This document shows positions 1 through 7,976 of a stretch of DNA of 33,410 nt, piece after piece. Source of the stretch: Candidatus Latescibacterota bacterium. Lineage in GTDB: Bacteria > Latescibacterota > UBA2968 > GCA-2709665. Within the stretch, counting starts at the first letter, position 1, and each line of letters opens with the position of its first letter. The stretch is from contig JAAXHW010000122.1 in NCBI GenBank assembly GCA_012270675.1, positions 1 to 33,410 of the forward strand. The letters are read 5' to 3'. Below the pieces are notes generated by a model that worked only from the letters and a program-made list of their open reading frames with translations, was not told the origin of the DNA and ran no database searches. The position numbers and the translations under genes are program-made.

Positions 1-10
1 TCAGGGCCTG

Positions 11-175
11 AGAAGCTGTCTTAAAATCCCCAGCGGTCTTCGCGCGGCTGCAAAAGCGCCGGTCGGCGTTGGTCAAACCCGCCCGTATCTTGAGGATACG
101 GGCGGGTTCTCCCACCTGGACCGCCACGTTTTCGCTCGCGCTCGGGAACGCACCGGGAATTTTAAAATAGCTTCT
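11..175. repeat. 165-bp palindromic MITE-like element, copy 1
   Basis: This element matches the one at 33171-33335 at 151 of 165 positions with no gaps and in the same orientation. Its ends form an imperfect inverted repeat: AGAAGCTGTCTTAAAA at the left and, read from the other strand, AGAAGCTATTTTAAAA at the right (14 of 16 match; similarity continues to about 23 bp). A strong hairpin sits near the middle. There is no transposase gene and no clear target-site duplication (flanks cctg and gaag). It ends 13 bases before the ATG of the enolase-superfamily gene, directly against its Shine-Dalgarno. It is most simply a non-autonomous mobile palindromic repeat; the family is not one I can name. 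Confidence 0.85.
76..108. other. Perfect 14-bp hairpin inside repeat copy 1
   Basis: The left arm AACCCGCCCGTATC (76-89) and right arm GATACGGGCGGGTT (95-108) are perfect complements around a TTGAG loop. No T-run follows on either strand, so it is not a classical intrinsic terminator. In copy 2 (33236-33268) the same hairpin has one G-T pair and one mismatch. Confidence 0.8.
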
Positions 176-188
176 GAAGGAGTAGCCT

Positions 189-1283
189 ATGAAAATCACC
201 GGCATCACCGCCACCCCCATCCGTGTCCCACGTGCCGGGACCTTCACCAGCAGCCTGGGCCGCAGCGCCTACACCGAGAACGCCGTCGTCGAAATCGAAA
301 CCGATGGCGACATCACCGGAATCGGCGAAATATGCAGCATCTGGGACCGAAAGGGCCGGGGGCAGGCCGAAGACATCAACGACCTGCTCGCCGAAGTCCT
401 GGTCGGCCGAGACCCCTTCCGCATCGCCGAGACCCATGCGGTCATGGATGCGCTTCTACACCGCTCCTATCCGGCCAAGGCAGGCGTTGACATGGCCCTT
501 TACGACATCGTCGGCAAGGCCCTGGACACCCCCGTGTACAACCTGCTCGGCGGGATGGTCCGCGACCGTGTGCTGCTCAGCCACTCCCTCTCCATGGGCG
601 AACCGGAGCAGGTGGCCCGGCAGGCCGCGGACCTGGTGAAAAAGGGCTACAAAACCGTCAAAGTCAAAATCGGCATGGACCAGCGGGCGGACCTGGCCAC
701 CGTTGAGGCAGTTCGCAAACGCATTGGCGATGACATCGTCCTGCGTGTGGACGCCAATATGGGCTGGCCCACCCCCAAAGAAGCCGTGCGAAACATCAAA
801 GCCCTTGAACCGTTCCATCTCGAACTGGTGGAACAGCCTCTGCACTTCAGCGACCTGGAAGGCCTGCGCCATGTGCGTGAGCACGTGGACACCCCCATTA
901 TGGCCGACGAGAGCGTCTGGGTGCCCGGCGACGCGATCGCATGCATCAGGGCCGGCGCCGTGGACATTTTCAACGTGTACCTGGCCGAAGCAGGCGGCAT
1001 CTACCCCGCCGCCCAGATCTTCGCCATCGCCGAAGCCGCCCGCCTGCCCTGCATCATCGGCAGCATGCCCGAACTCGGCATCGGCACCTCGGCCCAGGCC
1101 CACCTGGCCTTTGCCATGCGCAACCTGGGCTACGGCAGCGACGTAAACGGTGTTGTCTACCACGCAGACGACATCATCCATGAAACCCTGCGCATCGAAG
1201 ACGGCTACATCCTTCCGCCCCCGGGCCCCGGCCTGGGCGTGAGCCTCAACCCGGATAAAGTTGAAGCATACCGGATAAAGTGA
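189..1283 (+). CDS. Enolase-superfamily (mandelate racemase/muconate lactonizing type) enzyme
   Basis: This 364-residue protein has the usual family length. Enzymes of this family abstract the proton alpha to a carboxylate to dehydrate, epimerise or cycloisomerise acids. Visible features are the lid domain (about 1-120), a KVKIG strand with the K158-x-K160 pair, and three Mg ligands: D188 (RVDAN), E215 (VEQPL) and E241 (ADES). Opposite the KxK pair, MLE-type enzymes usually have a second lysine; here the strand reads NVYLAEAGG with Y264. The C-terminal GSMPEL segment is typical. The ATG has an AAGGAG site at 177-182. It leads a five-gene plus-strand operon with heparinase-like lyases, which suggests sugar-acid dehydration or epimerisation, but the substrate cannot be read from the sequence. 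No signal peptide is seen. Confidence 0.88.
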   Translation: MKITGITATPIRVPRAGTFTSSLGRSAYTENAVVEIETDGDITGIGEICSIWDRKGRGQAEDINDLLAEVLVGRDPFRIAETHAVMDALLHRSYPAKAGVDMALYDIVGKALDTPVYNLLGGMVRDRVLLSHSLSMGEPEQVARQAADLVKKGYKTVKVKIGMDQRADLATVEAVRKRIGDDIVLRVDANMGWPTPKEAVRNIKALEPFHLELVEQPLHFSDLEGLRHVREHVDTPIMADESVWVPGDAIACIRAGAVDIFNVYLAEAGGIYPAAQIFAIAEAARLPCIIGSMPELGIGTSAQAHLAFAMRNLGYGSDVNGVVYHADDIIHETLRIEDGYILPPPGPGLGVSLNPDKVEAYRIK

Positions 1284-1324
1284 CATCAACCTGAAAAACC
1301 AAATCATGATTGAGGAAGCACTGA

Positions 1325-3550
1325 ATGTCAGACAGACCTGTCCGCGTGTATCCTGAACACTACACGCCTTCGGACCTCGATTTCGACCTGGACATGCGCT
1401 TTGAAGCGCGTTCAGGGGTTGTACACAATCCGCCCGACATGCAGCTCACCTCCGGCGCATGCGGAACCTGGGTGCTTCGCATTGAAAACCGGGCCTGTGA
1501 CCTGAAACCGGGCGGGGTCATCGCCCTGGTGCGCTTCAACTACCAGATCGCCTTCAACCTGCAAACGGACAGTCCCCGGAGGCGCGACTACTGCACTGTG
1601 GAAACGAACAGCAGCGCGTCCCTGAAGCTGGTCACCTGGCGGGACTCGGTCAACCTCCTCAACCTCGTTGTCGAATCCGGCGTCTTCAAAAAGGGTGAAA
1701 CCTGCACAGTCCGGATCGGCGACCGCCGTCAGGGCAGCGTGGGCTCAGAGGTCTTCTGGTCCACCACCGACGCCGAATTTCTCCTCGCCGCAGATGTCGA
1801 CGGCACCGGTGCGTTCCACGGTGTCAGGAACAATCCCTACCGGTTCAGCGTTATCGCCCGTCCCGAACCTGACCTGCTGCGGCTCCTGGGCCCCACAGTC
1901 GCCAGAATCGGTGAACCCTTCGCCCTGCACCTGGGCGTCTTCGACCAGAACCGCAACCTCGTTGAGCGCTATCAAAGCCGCGTCCGATTCGAAATCCCCC
2001 AGGGAGTTGAGGGCCTGCCCCCTTCGTATCGATTTTCTCCCAAAGACCGGGGCCTGAAGATCTTCGAAAATATCCGCATCCACCGCCCTGGCGTGTACCG
2101 CATCGGCCTGAGCGGAGGTGGTGTTGAAGGCCGGTTTCTCAGCAACCCCGCCGTGGTCAGCGAACAGCCCGAATCCCGGGTCTACTGGGGCGATGTCCAC
2201 GCCCACGGCTGGGGCGATTCCACCATGCATCTCATGTATCTCCGGACCAGAAAACTGGACCCCCTTTCCCGCCACCAACAGGGCCGCCGGATCGGCCGCT
2301 TCGACTTTGCCTGTCCGGCCTCCATGTCCATGCACCCCAACAGGCGGGAGGAGGTCTTCGGCGCCTACCGGAAGGCCTGCGAGCAGATGGACGAGCCCGG
2401 CCGCTACGTCCCCTTCCTGGCCTACGAGGCCCACCCCAGGGCCGGTGACCGGCAGGTCATTTTCAAAAACTATAAAAACGAGCCTATCCCACCGCCTTCC
2501 CGTGGTTCGATGAATGAACTGGTCGCAACCTACGGTGACCGGGACGATGTCTTCCTGCAGGTCCACATCGGCGGCCAGCCGCCCAAATGGCAGCTCTACA
2601 GACCCGTCAGGGAGCGCTTCCTGGAAGTCTGCTCGGGCTTCGGCTGCGCCGAATGGCTCCTGCAGAAAGCCCTGAACCTGGGCTACCGGCCGGGCGTCTG
2701 TGCCGCCTCGGACCTGCACCTGGGCCTTATGGGAGGCCCCCGTGCCGTGGAGCCTTTCAGGGGGAGATTCAGTCAGAAATACCCTATGAGGCATCGGGAC
2801 TCCGCCTACGGCACCGGCCCGGTCACCGCTGTTGTCGCAGCCGGGCTGAATCGGGAGGCCCTCTGGTCCGCCATGGAAGGCAGGCAGACCTACGCCACCA
2901 GCGGTGCCCGCATCTACCTTCGCGTGACATGCAACGGTATCCCATCCGGCGCCGAGGTCGACCTGACCGACGAACTCCAGGTCGCCATCGTCTGCCACGC
3001 CTGCGCCCCGCTGGACCGGATTGACCTGATCGTCGGCGACTATTGTCTGAAATCCTGGCATCCTGAGGGCATGGACTTCGCGCAAGATATCACCTTCTCT
3101 GCCGCCGACCTCCCCGGCGACTGGGTCTATGTGAGGGTGCATCAGACTGACAACGAATACGCCTGGTCCTCCCCTGTCTATCTCGAACGCCAGGGACCGT
3201 TCAGCCCGCCCGGCGACCTTCCTCGCTGGAACGAGCAGGAGGAGATCGATTTGGACGCCATCGGTGAAAACGACGCCAGTCCTTACCTGTCCGACCTGCA
3301 GCACTACCTGAACCTGGAGGAAGACCCGGAGCGCTTCCAGAAGCTCTCACCCATAGGCGTTGTCGAGCAATTTGTTGGGCGTTGCGCCCTCTTCTACTGC
3401 TACTGGGGGGAAGAGAAACTCCGCATGAGTATCCGCTGGTTCTTTGAATTCGAAATTCCCAGGATCCGCTACGATTTCGGCTGGCGGGACTTTGGTGCTT
3501 TCGATGAAAACGACCTGGGTGCTGAACTCAGGGACACGTATGGGACCTGA
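1325..3550 (+). CDS. DUF3604 / PHP-like metallohydrolase family protein
   Basis: This protein has 741 residues. Residues about 1-280 look like all-beta material. A metal-site motif YWGDVHAH follows (D290, H292, H294), and a later AASDLH motif (D463, H465) fits the DUF3604 group related to PHP phosphoesterases. The segment after about 510 is again beta-rich and ends in an acidic tail. DUF3604 proteins are often found beside heparinase, sulfatase and enolase-superfamily genes in environmental bacteria, but no reaction has been firmly assigned. No signal peptide is seen. The ATG has a GAGGAA site 7 bases upstream and lies 41 bases after the previous gene. The family call is reasonably sure; the function is unknown. 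Confidence 0.72.
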   Translation: MSDRPVRVYPEHYTPSDLDFDLDMRFEARSGVVHNPPDMQLTSGACGTWVLRIENRACDLKPGGVIALVRFNYQIAFNLQTDSPRRRDYCTVETNSSASLKLVTWRDSVNLLNLVVESGVFKKGETCTVRIGDRRQGSVGSEVFWSTTDAEFLLAADVDGTGAFHGVRNNPYRFSVIARPEPDLLRLLGPTVARIGEPFALHLGVFDQNRNLVERYQSRVRFEIPQGVEGLPPSYRFSPKDRGLKIFENIRIHRPGVYRIGLSGGGVEGRFLSNPAVVSEQPESRVYWGDVHAHGWGDSTMHLMYLRTRKLDPLSRHQQGRRIGRFDFACPASMSMHPNRREEVFGAYRKACEQMDEPGRYVPFLAYEAHPRAGDRQVIFKNYKNEPIPPPSRGSMNELVATYGDRDDVFLQVHIGGQPPKWQLYRPVRERFLEVCSGFGCAEWLLQKALNLGYRPGVCAASDLHLGLMGGPRAVEPFRGRFSQKYPMRHRDSAYGTGPVTAVVAAGLNREALWSAMEGRQTYATSGARIYLRVTCNGIPSGAEVDLTDELQVAIVCHACAPLDRIDLIVGDYCLKSWHPEGMDFAQDITFSAADLPGDWVYVRVHQTDNEYAWSSPVYLERQGPFSPPGDLPRWNEQEEIDLDAIGENDASPYLSDLQHYLNLEEDPERFQKLSPIGVVEQFVGRCALFYCYWGEEKLRMSIRWFFEFEIPRIRYDFGWRDFGAFDENDLGAELRDTYGT

Positions 3551-3584
3551 TCCCCCGGCCCTTTTTACCCCAGGAGGAAATCCG

Positions 3585-4817
3585 ATGCTTGCAATCGACG
3601 GCGGAGAGAAAATCCGGAAGATCCCGTTTCCCAGGCGGCACCTGTTGGGCGAGGAGGAAAAACAGGCTGCCGTGTCGCTCTTCGATCAGGCCATTGAAAG
3701 CGGCAACGCCTTCGGCTACGGCGGCCCCGAAGAACAGGCCTACGAGCAGGAATTTGCGGAGTATATGGGCGGGGGTTATGCAGACCTGGTCAACTCGGGC
3801 ACCTCTGCGCTCTACACGGCCCTGGGTGCCCTGGAACTGGACGTGGCTGGTGAAGTGATCGTCCCGGTCATCTCCGACCACGGCGGCGTCATGCCCGTTG
3901 CCCTGCTCAACCAGGTACCCGTGCCGGCCGACACCCAACCGGGCTCATACAACATCGGTCCGAAACAGATCGAAGCCGTCTTAACCCCGCACACCCGGGC
4001 CATCGTCGTCGCGCACATCTCCGGAGAGCCTGTAGATATGGACCCGGTCCTGGAACTGGCCCGGCAGCGCGGCATCCCCGTTGTCGAGGACTGCGCCCAG
4101 GCCCACGGCGCAACCCATACAGGCAGACTGGTGGGCACCATGGGCACCGCCGGCATCTTCTCAACCATGAGCGGCAAGCACCACGCCACGGCCGCTCAGG
4201 GCGGCGTCGTCTTCACGCAAGACGAGGACCTCTACTGGCGTATCAAGCGGTTTTCGGACCGGTGCAAGCCGTTCAACACCGACGCCACCAGCAACCTCAG
4301 GGCCGGGCTCAACCTCAACGGCAACGACCTGTCCGCCGCCGTCGGCCGCGTGCAGCTGCGCAAGCTCCCGGCAATCACCCAAAAGCGCCAGCAGGTCGCC
4401 CACGGAATCCGGGAAGGCATCGCCCACCTCCAGGCCATCTCCGTCGGCTGGCAGGTCCCAAACACCGAATCCGTCTACTGGTTCATGCGCATCCACGTGG
4501 ACGCCTCCAGGCTGACCGCGGACAAAAACAAAGTCGCCGCCGCCATATCCGCTGAGGGCATCCCCCTGTCCGTGTACTACGGCCGCATCATCTCCGACAC
4601 CACCTGGTTCCGCGAACGAAACGTTTTCGGCGCCAGCGACTACCCCTGGGGCCTGGAGGAATACAAAGGGGACCGCAACGCCCAATTCCCCTGTCCCAAC
4701 GCCGTGGAAGCCAGAGAGACCCACTTCGCCCTGAGAATCCACGAAGGCTGGGGCGAACAGGAAGTGGAAGACACGGCAAAGGCATTTGAGAAAATCGAGC
4801 ATGCCTATCTGAAATGA
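3585..4817 (+). CDS. DegT/DnrJ/EryC1/StrS-family PLP-dependent aminotransferase
   Basis: This 410-residue protein resembles fold-type I sugar aminotransferases, which transfer an amino group from glutamate or glutamine to a keto-sugar nucleotide; some members are dehydratases. Visible features are NSGTSALYTAL (phosphate contact), VVEDCAQAHGA (the Asp that holds the pyridine nitrogen) and SGKHHATAAQGG with K198 as the expected PLP lysine. The frame is open further upstream into the DUF3604 gene, but the ATG at 3585 has AGGAGG 8 bases before it and begins with the typical LAIDGGEK sequence. Being between a DUF3604 gene and lyases, with no nucleotide-sugar genes, it may act on a free ketose or a degradation intermediate. 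Confidence 0.85.
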   Translation: MLAIDGGEKIRKIPFPRRHLLGEEEKQAAVSLFDQAIESGNAFGYGGPEEQAYEQEFAEYMGGGYADLVNSGTSALYTALGALELDVAGEVIVPVISDHGGVMPVALLNQVPVPADTQPGSYNIGPKQIEAVLTPHTRAIVVAHISGEPVDMDPVLELARQRGIPVVEDCAQAHGATHTGRLVGTMGTAGIFSTMSGKHHATAAQGGVVFTQDEDLYWRIKRFSDRCKPFNTDATSNLRAGLNLNGNDLSAAVGRVQLRKLPAITQKRQQVAHGIREGIAHLQAISVGWQVPNTESVYWFMRIHVDASRLTADKNKVAAAISAEGIPLSVYYGRIISDTTWFRERNVFGASDYPWGLEEYKGDRNAQFPCPNAVEARETHFALRIHEGWGEQEVEDTAKAFEKIEHAYLK

Positions 4818-4841
4818 GAATCGTTAAAGGAGGCCCCTTCA

Positions 4842-7838
4842 GTGTCAACCGATAGCACGCAGAGAAAACAGGAATACATCGAGCGGGTCACCCGGGGCGA
4901 GGGCTTCATGCCCTGGCAGAAGCAGGAGCGTGTCTCCTATGCCGAGGTGGAATTCCGGGAGGTCATGGAGAAACGCAAAGAGGACATGCTCGCCCGCAGA
5001 ACAGCGGTCAAGCACCCCATATTTCTGACCGAAAAACAGATCGACCAGGCCCGCCGGAACATCCAGAACGCGGAATGGGCCGGGAGATGGTTCGAGAATA
5101 TCCGCACGGTTGCCGACCATGTCGCCGGACAATCCGGTGGATATATCGAACATATGGTACCGGAGCTGACCCCCACCAACCCCTACGGCCTCACCTGTCC
5201 CAATTGCGTGGGAAAAAAATCGCAGGAAGGCCTCGCCTACAGATCCATCGAATGGGACTACCACACCCCGGACCTCATCCGCTGCTCCGCCTGCGGCCAG
5301 ACCTACCCGGACCCCGATTACCCCGAAACGGCCCGGCTCATCTGCCCCCGAACGGAGCAGACCTTCACCTACTATCTCAACGGTGAGGAACGGAAGCACC
5401 CCGAAGACCGCAGTGGCAAATACGCGTGGAAGTGGGTCGGCAAACCCATCCACGCCAGCTTCACCGGGTTTATAAGAGGCCGAAAAATCGGCTTCATGAC
5501 CTCGGCGCTGCGAAGCCTGGCGCTGTCCTACCGCTTTATGGACGACCCGAAATACGCCGAAACGGCGCTGCGCATCCTGGAACGCCTCGCCGCCTGTTAC
5601 CGCAACTGGCTCTACCACGACTTCTACGACACAGTCGCAGACTGCGACCCCCTCTATGCCGCCTGGAACGCCATGACCCTGAAACTGGAGTGGAAACGGC
5701 ACCTCAGCGCCATGGCCTACGGCAACAGCCGGTATGAAACAGGCCCCGTGAACGACACCTTTGATCAGGCAAAGATGCTGGCCACCTACTTCGGCTGCGG
5801 CCGGATACATCCCAGCGTCGACGGAATCTCATCGCACCTGATTGACATCTGTCTGGCCTACGACCTGGTCCACGACGCGACGGATGGAGATGGAAAACCC
5901 GTCTGGACGGAGGAAAAGCGCACCCGCATCGAAAAAGGGCTGATCCTCGAATACATCAACACCGCCGACCCCTTCGTGGGTGGGACCGGCAATCCCCCGG
6001 ACCTCGGCAACAAATCTCCTTCTGTCTACCGCGCCCAGGCAGCGGTCGGCAGGTGCCTGGGCCTCTCCCATTACGCCGACGCTGCTCTGCGGGGCTATGA
6101 AAGCTTGCGTGACAATTCCTTTATCTACGACGGATTCAGCAAAGAAAGCCCGTCCTACACCAACATGTACCTGACCAGTCTGATATGGATTCCCGAAACC
6201 CTTCACGGTTTTCACTGGCCGAAAAACATTCCGGGCCGCACCGGCACCGTGAACCTCTACAAAACCGACCCCAAACTCCGTCTCATCCTTCAGGCCGCCG
6301 TTGATCAGCTCCGTCCCGACGGTCGCTACCTCCCCCTGTCGGACACCGTGGAAGACGGAGCGCCCAGCATGCACATCTTCGAGATCGGACTGAAGCGGTA
6401 TCCCGGAATTTTCTCCGGCAAGCTTCACACCCTCTACCGCGGGCGCACGCCCACCGAGTATGCCATTCTGAATCTGGATGTTGCCAAACTGGAAAAGACG
6501 GCAGACCTGGGCCTTCCGGAAATTCTCTTCCCCGCCTGGATGACTGCGGTCCTCCGCCACGGGTCCGAACCGGACGCCACCGTTCTTGCCCTGCCTTTCA
6601 ACCCCCCCGGCGGCCACCGTCAGGCGGACAATCTGTCACTCTACTACGTGGACTGCGGCCAGACTGTACTCGGCGAACTGGGCTATGTGGGGGATTCGCC
6701 GATGAACGCCTGGGTCAGGGGCACTACGCTCAGCCACAACCTGGTTATCGTAGACGACCAGGAACAGTGGTTCCGGGCCGAAGGACAAGAGCGAAAACCA
6801 GGCTTATGTTTCATGGCCACCTCCCCGCGTGTATCGGTCGTAGAAGCGTCCTCTAAAGTATACCCGCAATGCACCGGCTACCGCCGGCTCGTCGCCCTCA
6901 TCAAAGGCCCTGGCGCTCAGACGGTCGCCCTGGACCTCTTTCGGGTGCGTGGCGGAAACAAACACGCCTACCGCCTGTTCAGCGAACTGGCCGCCAGCGA
7001 TTCTGACAATGGCGCCCTGGCGTTCACCAATCTGGCCATGCCGCCCGAACCGCCCCTTCCCAACTTCGGCTCCAGCATTGACCGCGAACACATCTTCGGC
7101 CTGCGGGACACGCGCCGGGTCGAGCATCCCCCACCCTCCTGGCAGGCCGTGTGGAAGCAGACGGACCGCCAGTACCGGCTCCACATGCTCTCGCAGGTCA
7201 ACGCAGTAGAGGCCTCCAACGGTCCGGGCCAGGAAACCCTGGAGCAGATCGGCCGCCGCGTGCGTTTTCTGGACGCGGTGAACACCGGCAAGGACCTGTC
7301 CAGCACCTTCGTCGCCCTCCACGAACCCGGTGGACCTCAGCAAGCTATGCCCGTCCAGAATGCCCTGCGTCTCGCCGTTCCTGAACAGGCCGGACCGGAT
7401 GCAGTAGCCGTCTGCATTGAATCGGACTGGGCAACCTGTTGGGTATTCAGCAACGTCGAGGGTGAAGTGGAAATCGACGGTATCCGCTTCCAGGGAACCT
7501 TCGGTGTGTACGGCAGAACGCCGCAGAACCGGTCCTGGTATTTCACGATTGGCGCATCCACCCTCCAACGCGGCGAATCTGGTTTTGCACACCAGCCTGC
7601 CGTCTGGTCAGGCCGCGTGGTCGGGCAAACCGAAATCGAATTACAATCGGATACCCCCGCACCGGACGGCTGGCCCCCACTCCCCAAAGGCGCGACAACC
7701 TGGGTCGCGGTAGACACAGAATCGTATCGAACCGGGTTTCCGGTCGCCACGGTTCAGGACAATCGAATTGGTGTGGAACGCTTCCCGCTACAGCCCGTTA
7801 CAGCCTTTGAACTGCTTGCTGTAAGGTATGCTGAGTGA
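4842..7838 (+). CDS. Heparinase II/III-like protein 1 (altered C-terminal metal site)
   Basis: This 998-residue protein starts at GTG behind an AAAGGAGG site, 24 bases after the previous stop. It carries an N-terminal zinc-knuckle-like pair, CPNC (119-122) and CSAC (148-151), then an alpha/alpha-toroid-like region containing the family segment DGFSKESPSY, then the C-terminal beta-sheet domain. In that domain the usual HxHxD-type motif reads GGHRQADNLS: H592 is kept but the second His is Gln. The later D of the LxDxGY segment is Glu (LGELGY). Heparinase II/III relatives cleave uronic-acid polysaccharides by beta-elimination. This one may have a shifted specificity or be inactive. No signal peptide is seen. 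It is related to the proteins at 7977-11039 and 14092-16797. Confidence 0.8.
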   Translation: MSTDSTQRKQEYIERVTRGEGFMPWQKQERVSYAEVEFREVMEKRKEDMLARRTAVKHPIFLTEKQIDQARRNIQNAEWAGRWFENIRTVADHVAGQSGGYIEHMVPELTPTNPYGLTCPNCVGKKSQEGLAYRSIEWDYHTPDLIRCSACGQTYPDPDYPETARLICPRTEQTFTYYLNGEERKHPEDRSGKYAWKWVGKPIHASFTGFIRGRKIGFMTSALRSLALSYRFMDDPKYAETALRILERLAACYRNWLYHDFYDTVADCDPLYAAWNAMTLKLEWKRHLSAMAYGNSRYETGPVNDTFDQAKMLATYFGCGRIHPSVDGISSHLIDICLAYDLVHDATDGDGKPVWTEEKRTRIEKGLILEYINTADPFVGGTGNPPDLGNKSPSVYRAQAAVGRCLGLSHYADAALRGYESLRDNSFIYDGFSKESPSYTNMYLTSLIWIPETLHGFHWPKNIPGRTGTVNLYKTDPKLRLILQAAVDQLRPDGRYLPLSDTVEDGAPSMHIFEIGLKRYPGIFSGKLHTLYRGRTPTEYAILNLDVAKLEKTADLGLPEILFPAWMTAVLRHGSEPDATVLALPFNPPGGHRQADNLSLYYVDCGQTVLGELGYVGDSPMNAWVRGTTLSHNLVIVDDQEQWFRAEGQERKPGLCFMATSPRVSVVEASSKVYPQCTGYRRLVALIKGPGAQTVALDLFRVRGGNKHAYRLFSELAASDSDNGALAFTNLAMPPEPPLPNFGSSIDREHIFGLRDTRRVEHPPPSWQAVWKQTDRQYRLHMLSQVNAVEASNGPGQETLEQIGRRVRFLDAVNTGKDLSSTFVALHEPGGPQQAMPVQNALRLAVPEQAGPDAVAVCIESDWATCWVFSNVEGEVEIDGIRFQGTFGVYGRTPQNRSWYFTIGASTLQRGESGFAHQPAVWSGRVVGQTEIELQSDTPAPDGWPPLPKGATTWVAVDTESYRTGFPVATVQDNRIGVERFPLQPVTAFELLAVRYAE

Positions 7839-7875
7839 GAACGCGTTGCCGGCGTGACAAATCAGGGAGGTGGAA

Positions 7876-7950
7876 ATGGCGTGGATTGACGCAAGCTGCA
7901 AGGGGGGAAGCGCCTGGAATTCGGGTACGCCCACGGTTTGGGCTGGATGA
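7876..7950 (+). CDS. Possible 24-residue leader peptide, Trp-rich
   Basis: The 138-base gap between the two heparinase-like genes contains a short ORF with a strong site (GGGAGG at 7865-7870, 5 bases before ATG). The product has three Trp and one Cys in 24 residues and stops 26 bases before the GTG of the next gene. It matches no family I know. It could be a translated leader tuning the downstream gene, or chance in GC-rich sequence. Confidence 0.2.
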   Translation: MAWIDASCKGGSAWNSGTPTVWAG

Positions 7951-7976
7951 GAAAAATTCGGATGGGAGGACGCCTC

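Noticed and set aside
1745-3304. A 519-codon open frame on the minus strand
   Set aside because: It is a shadow of the DUF3604 gene; GC-rich third positions leave long open antisense frames.
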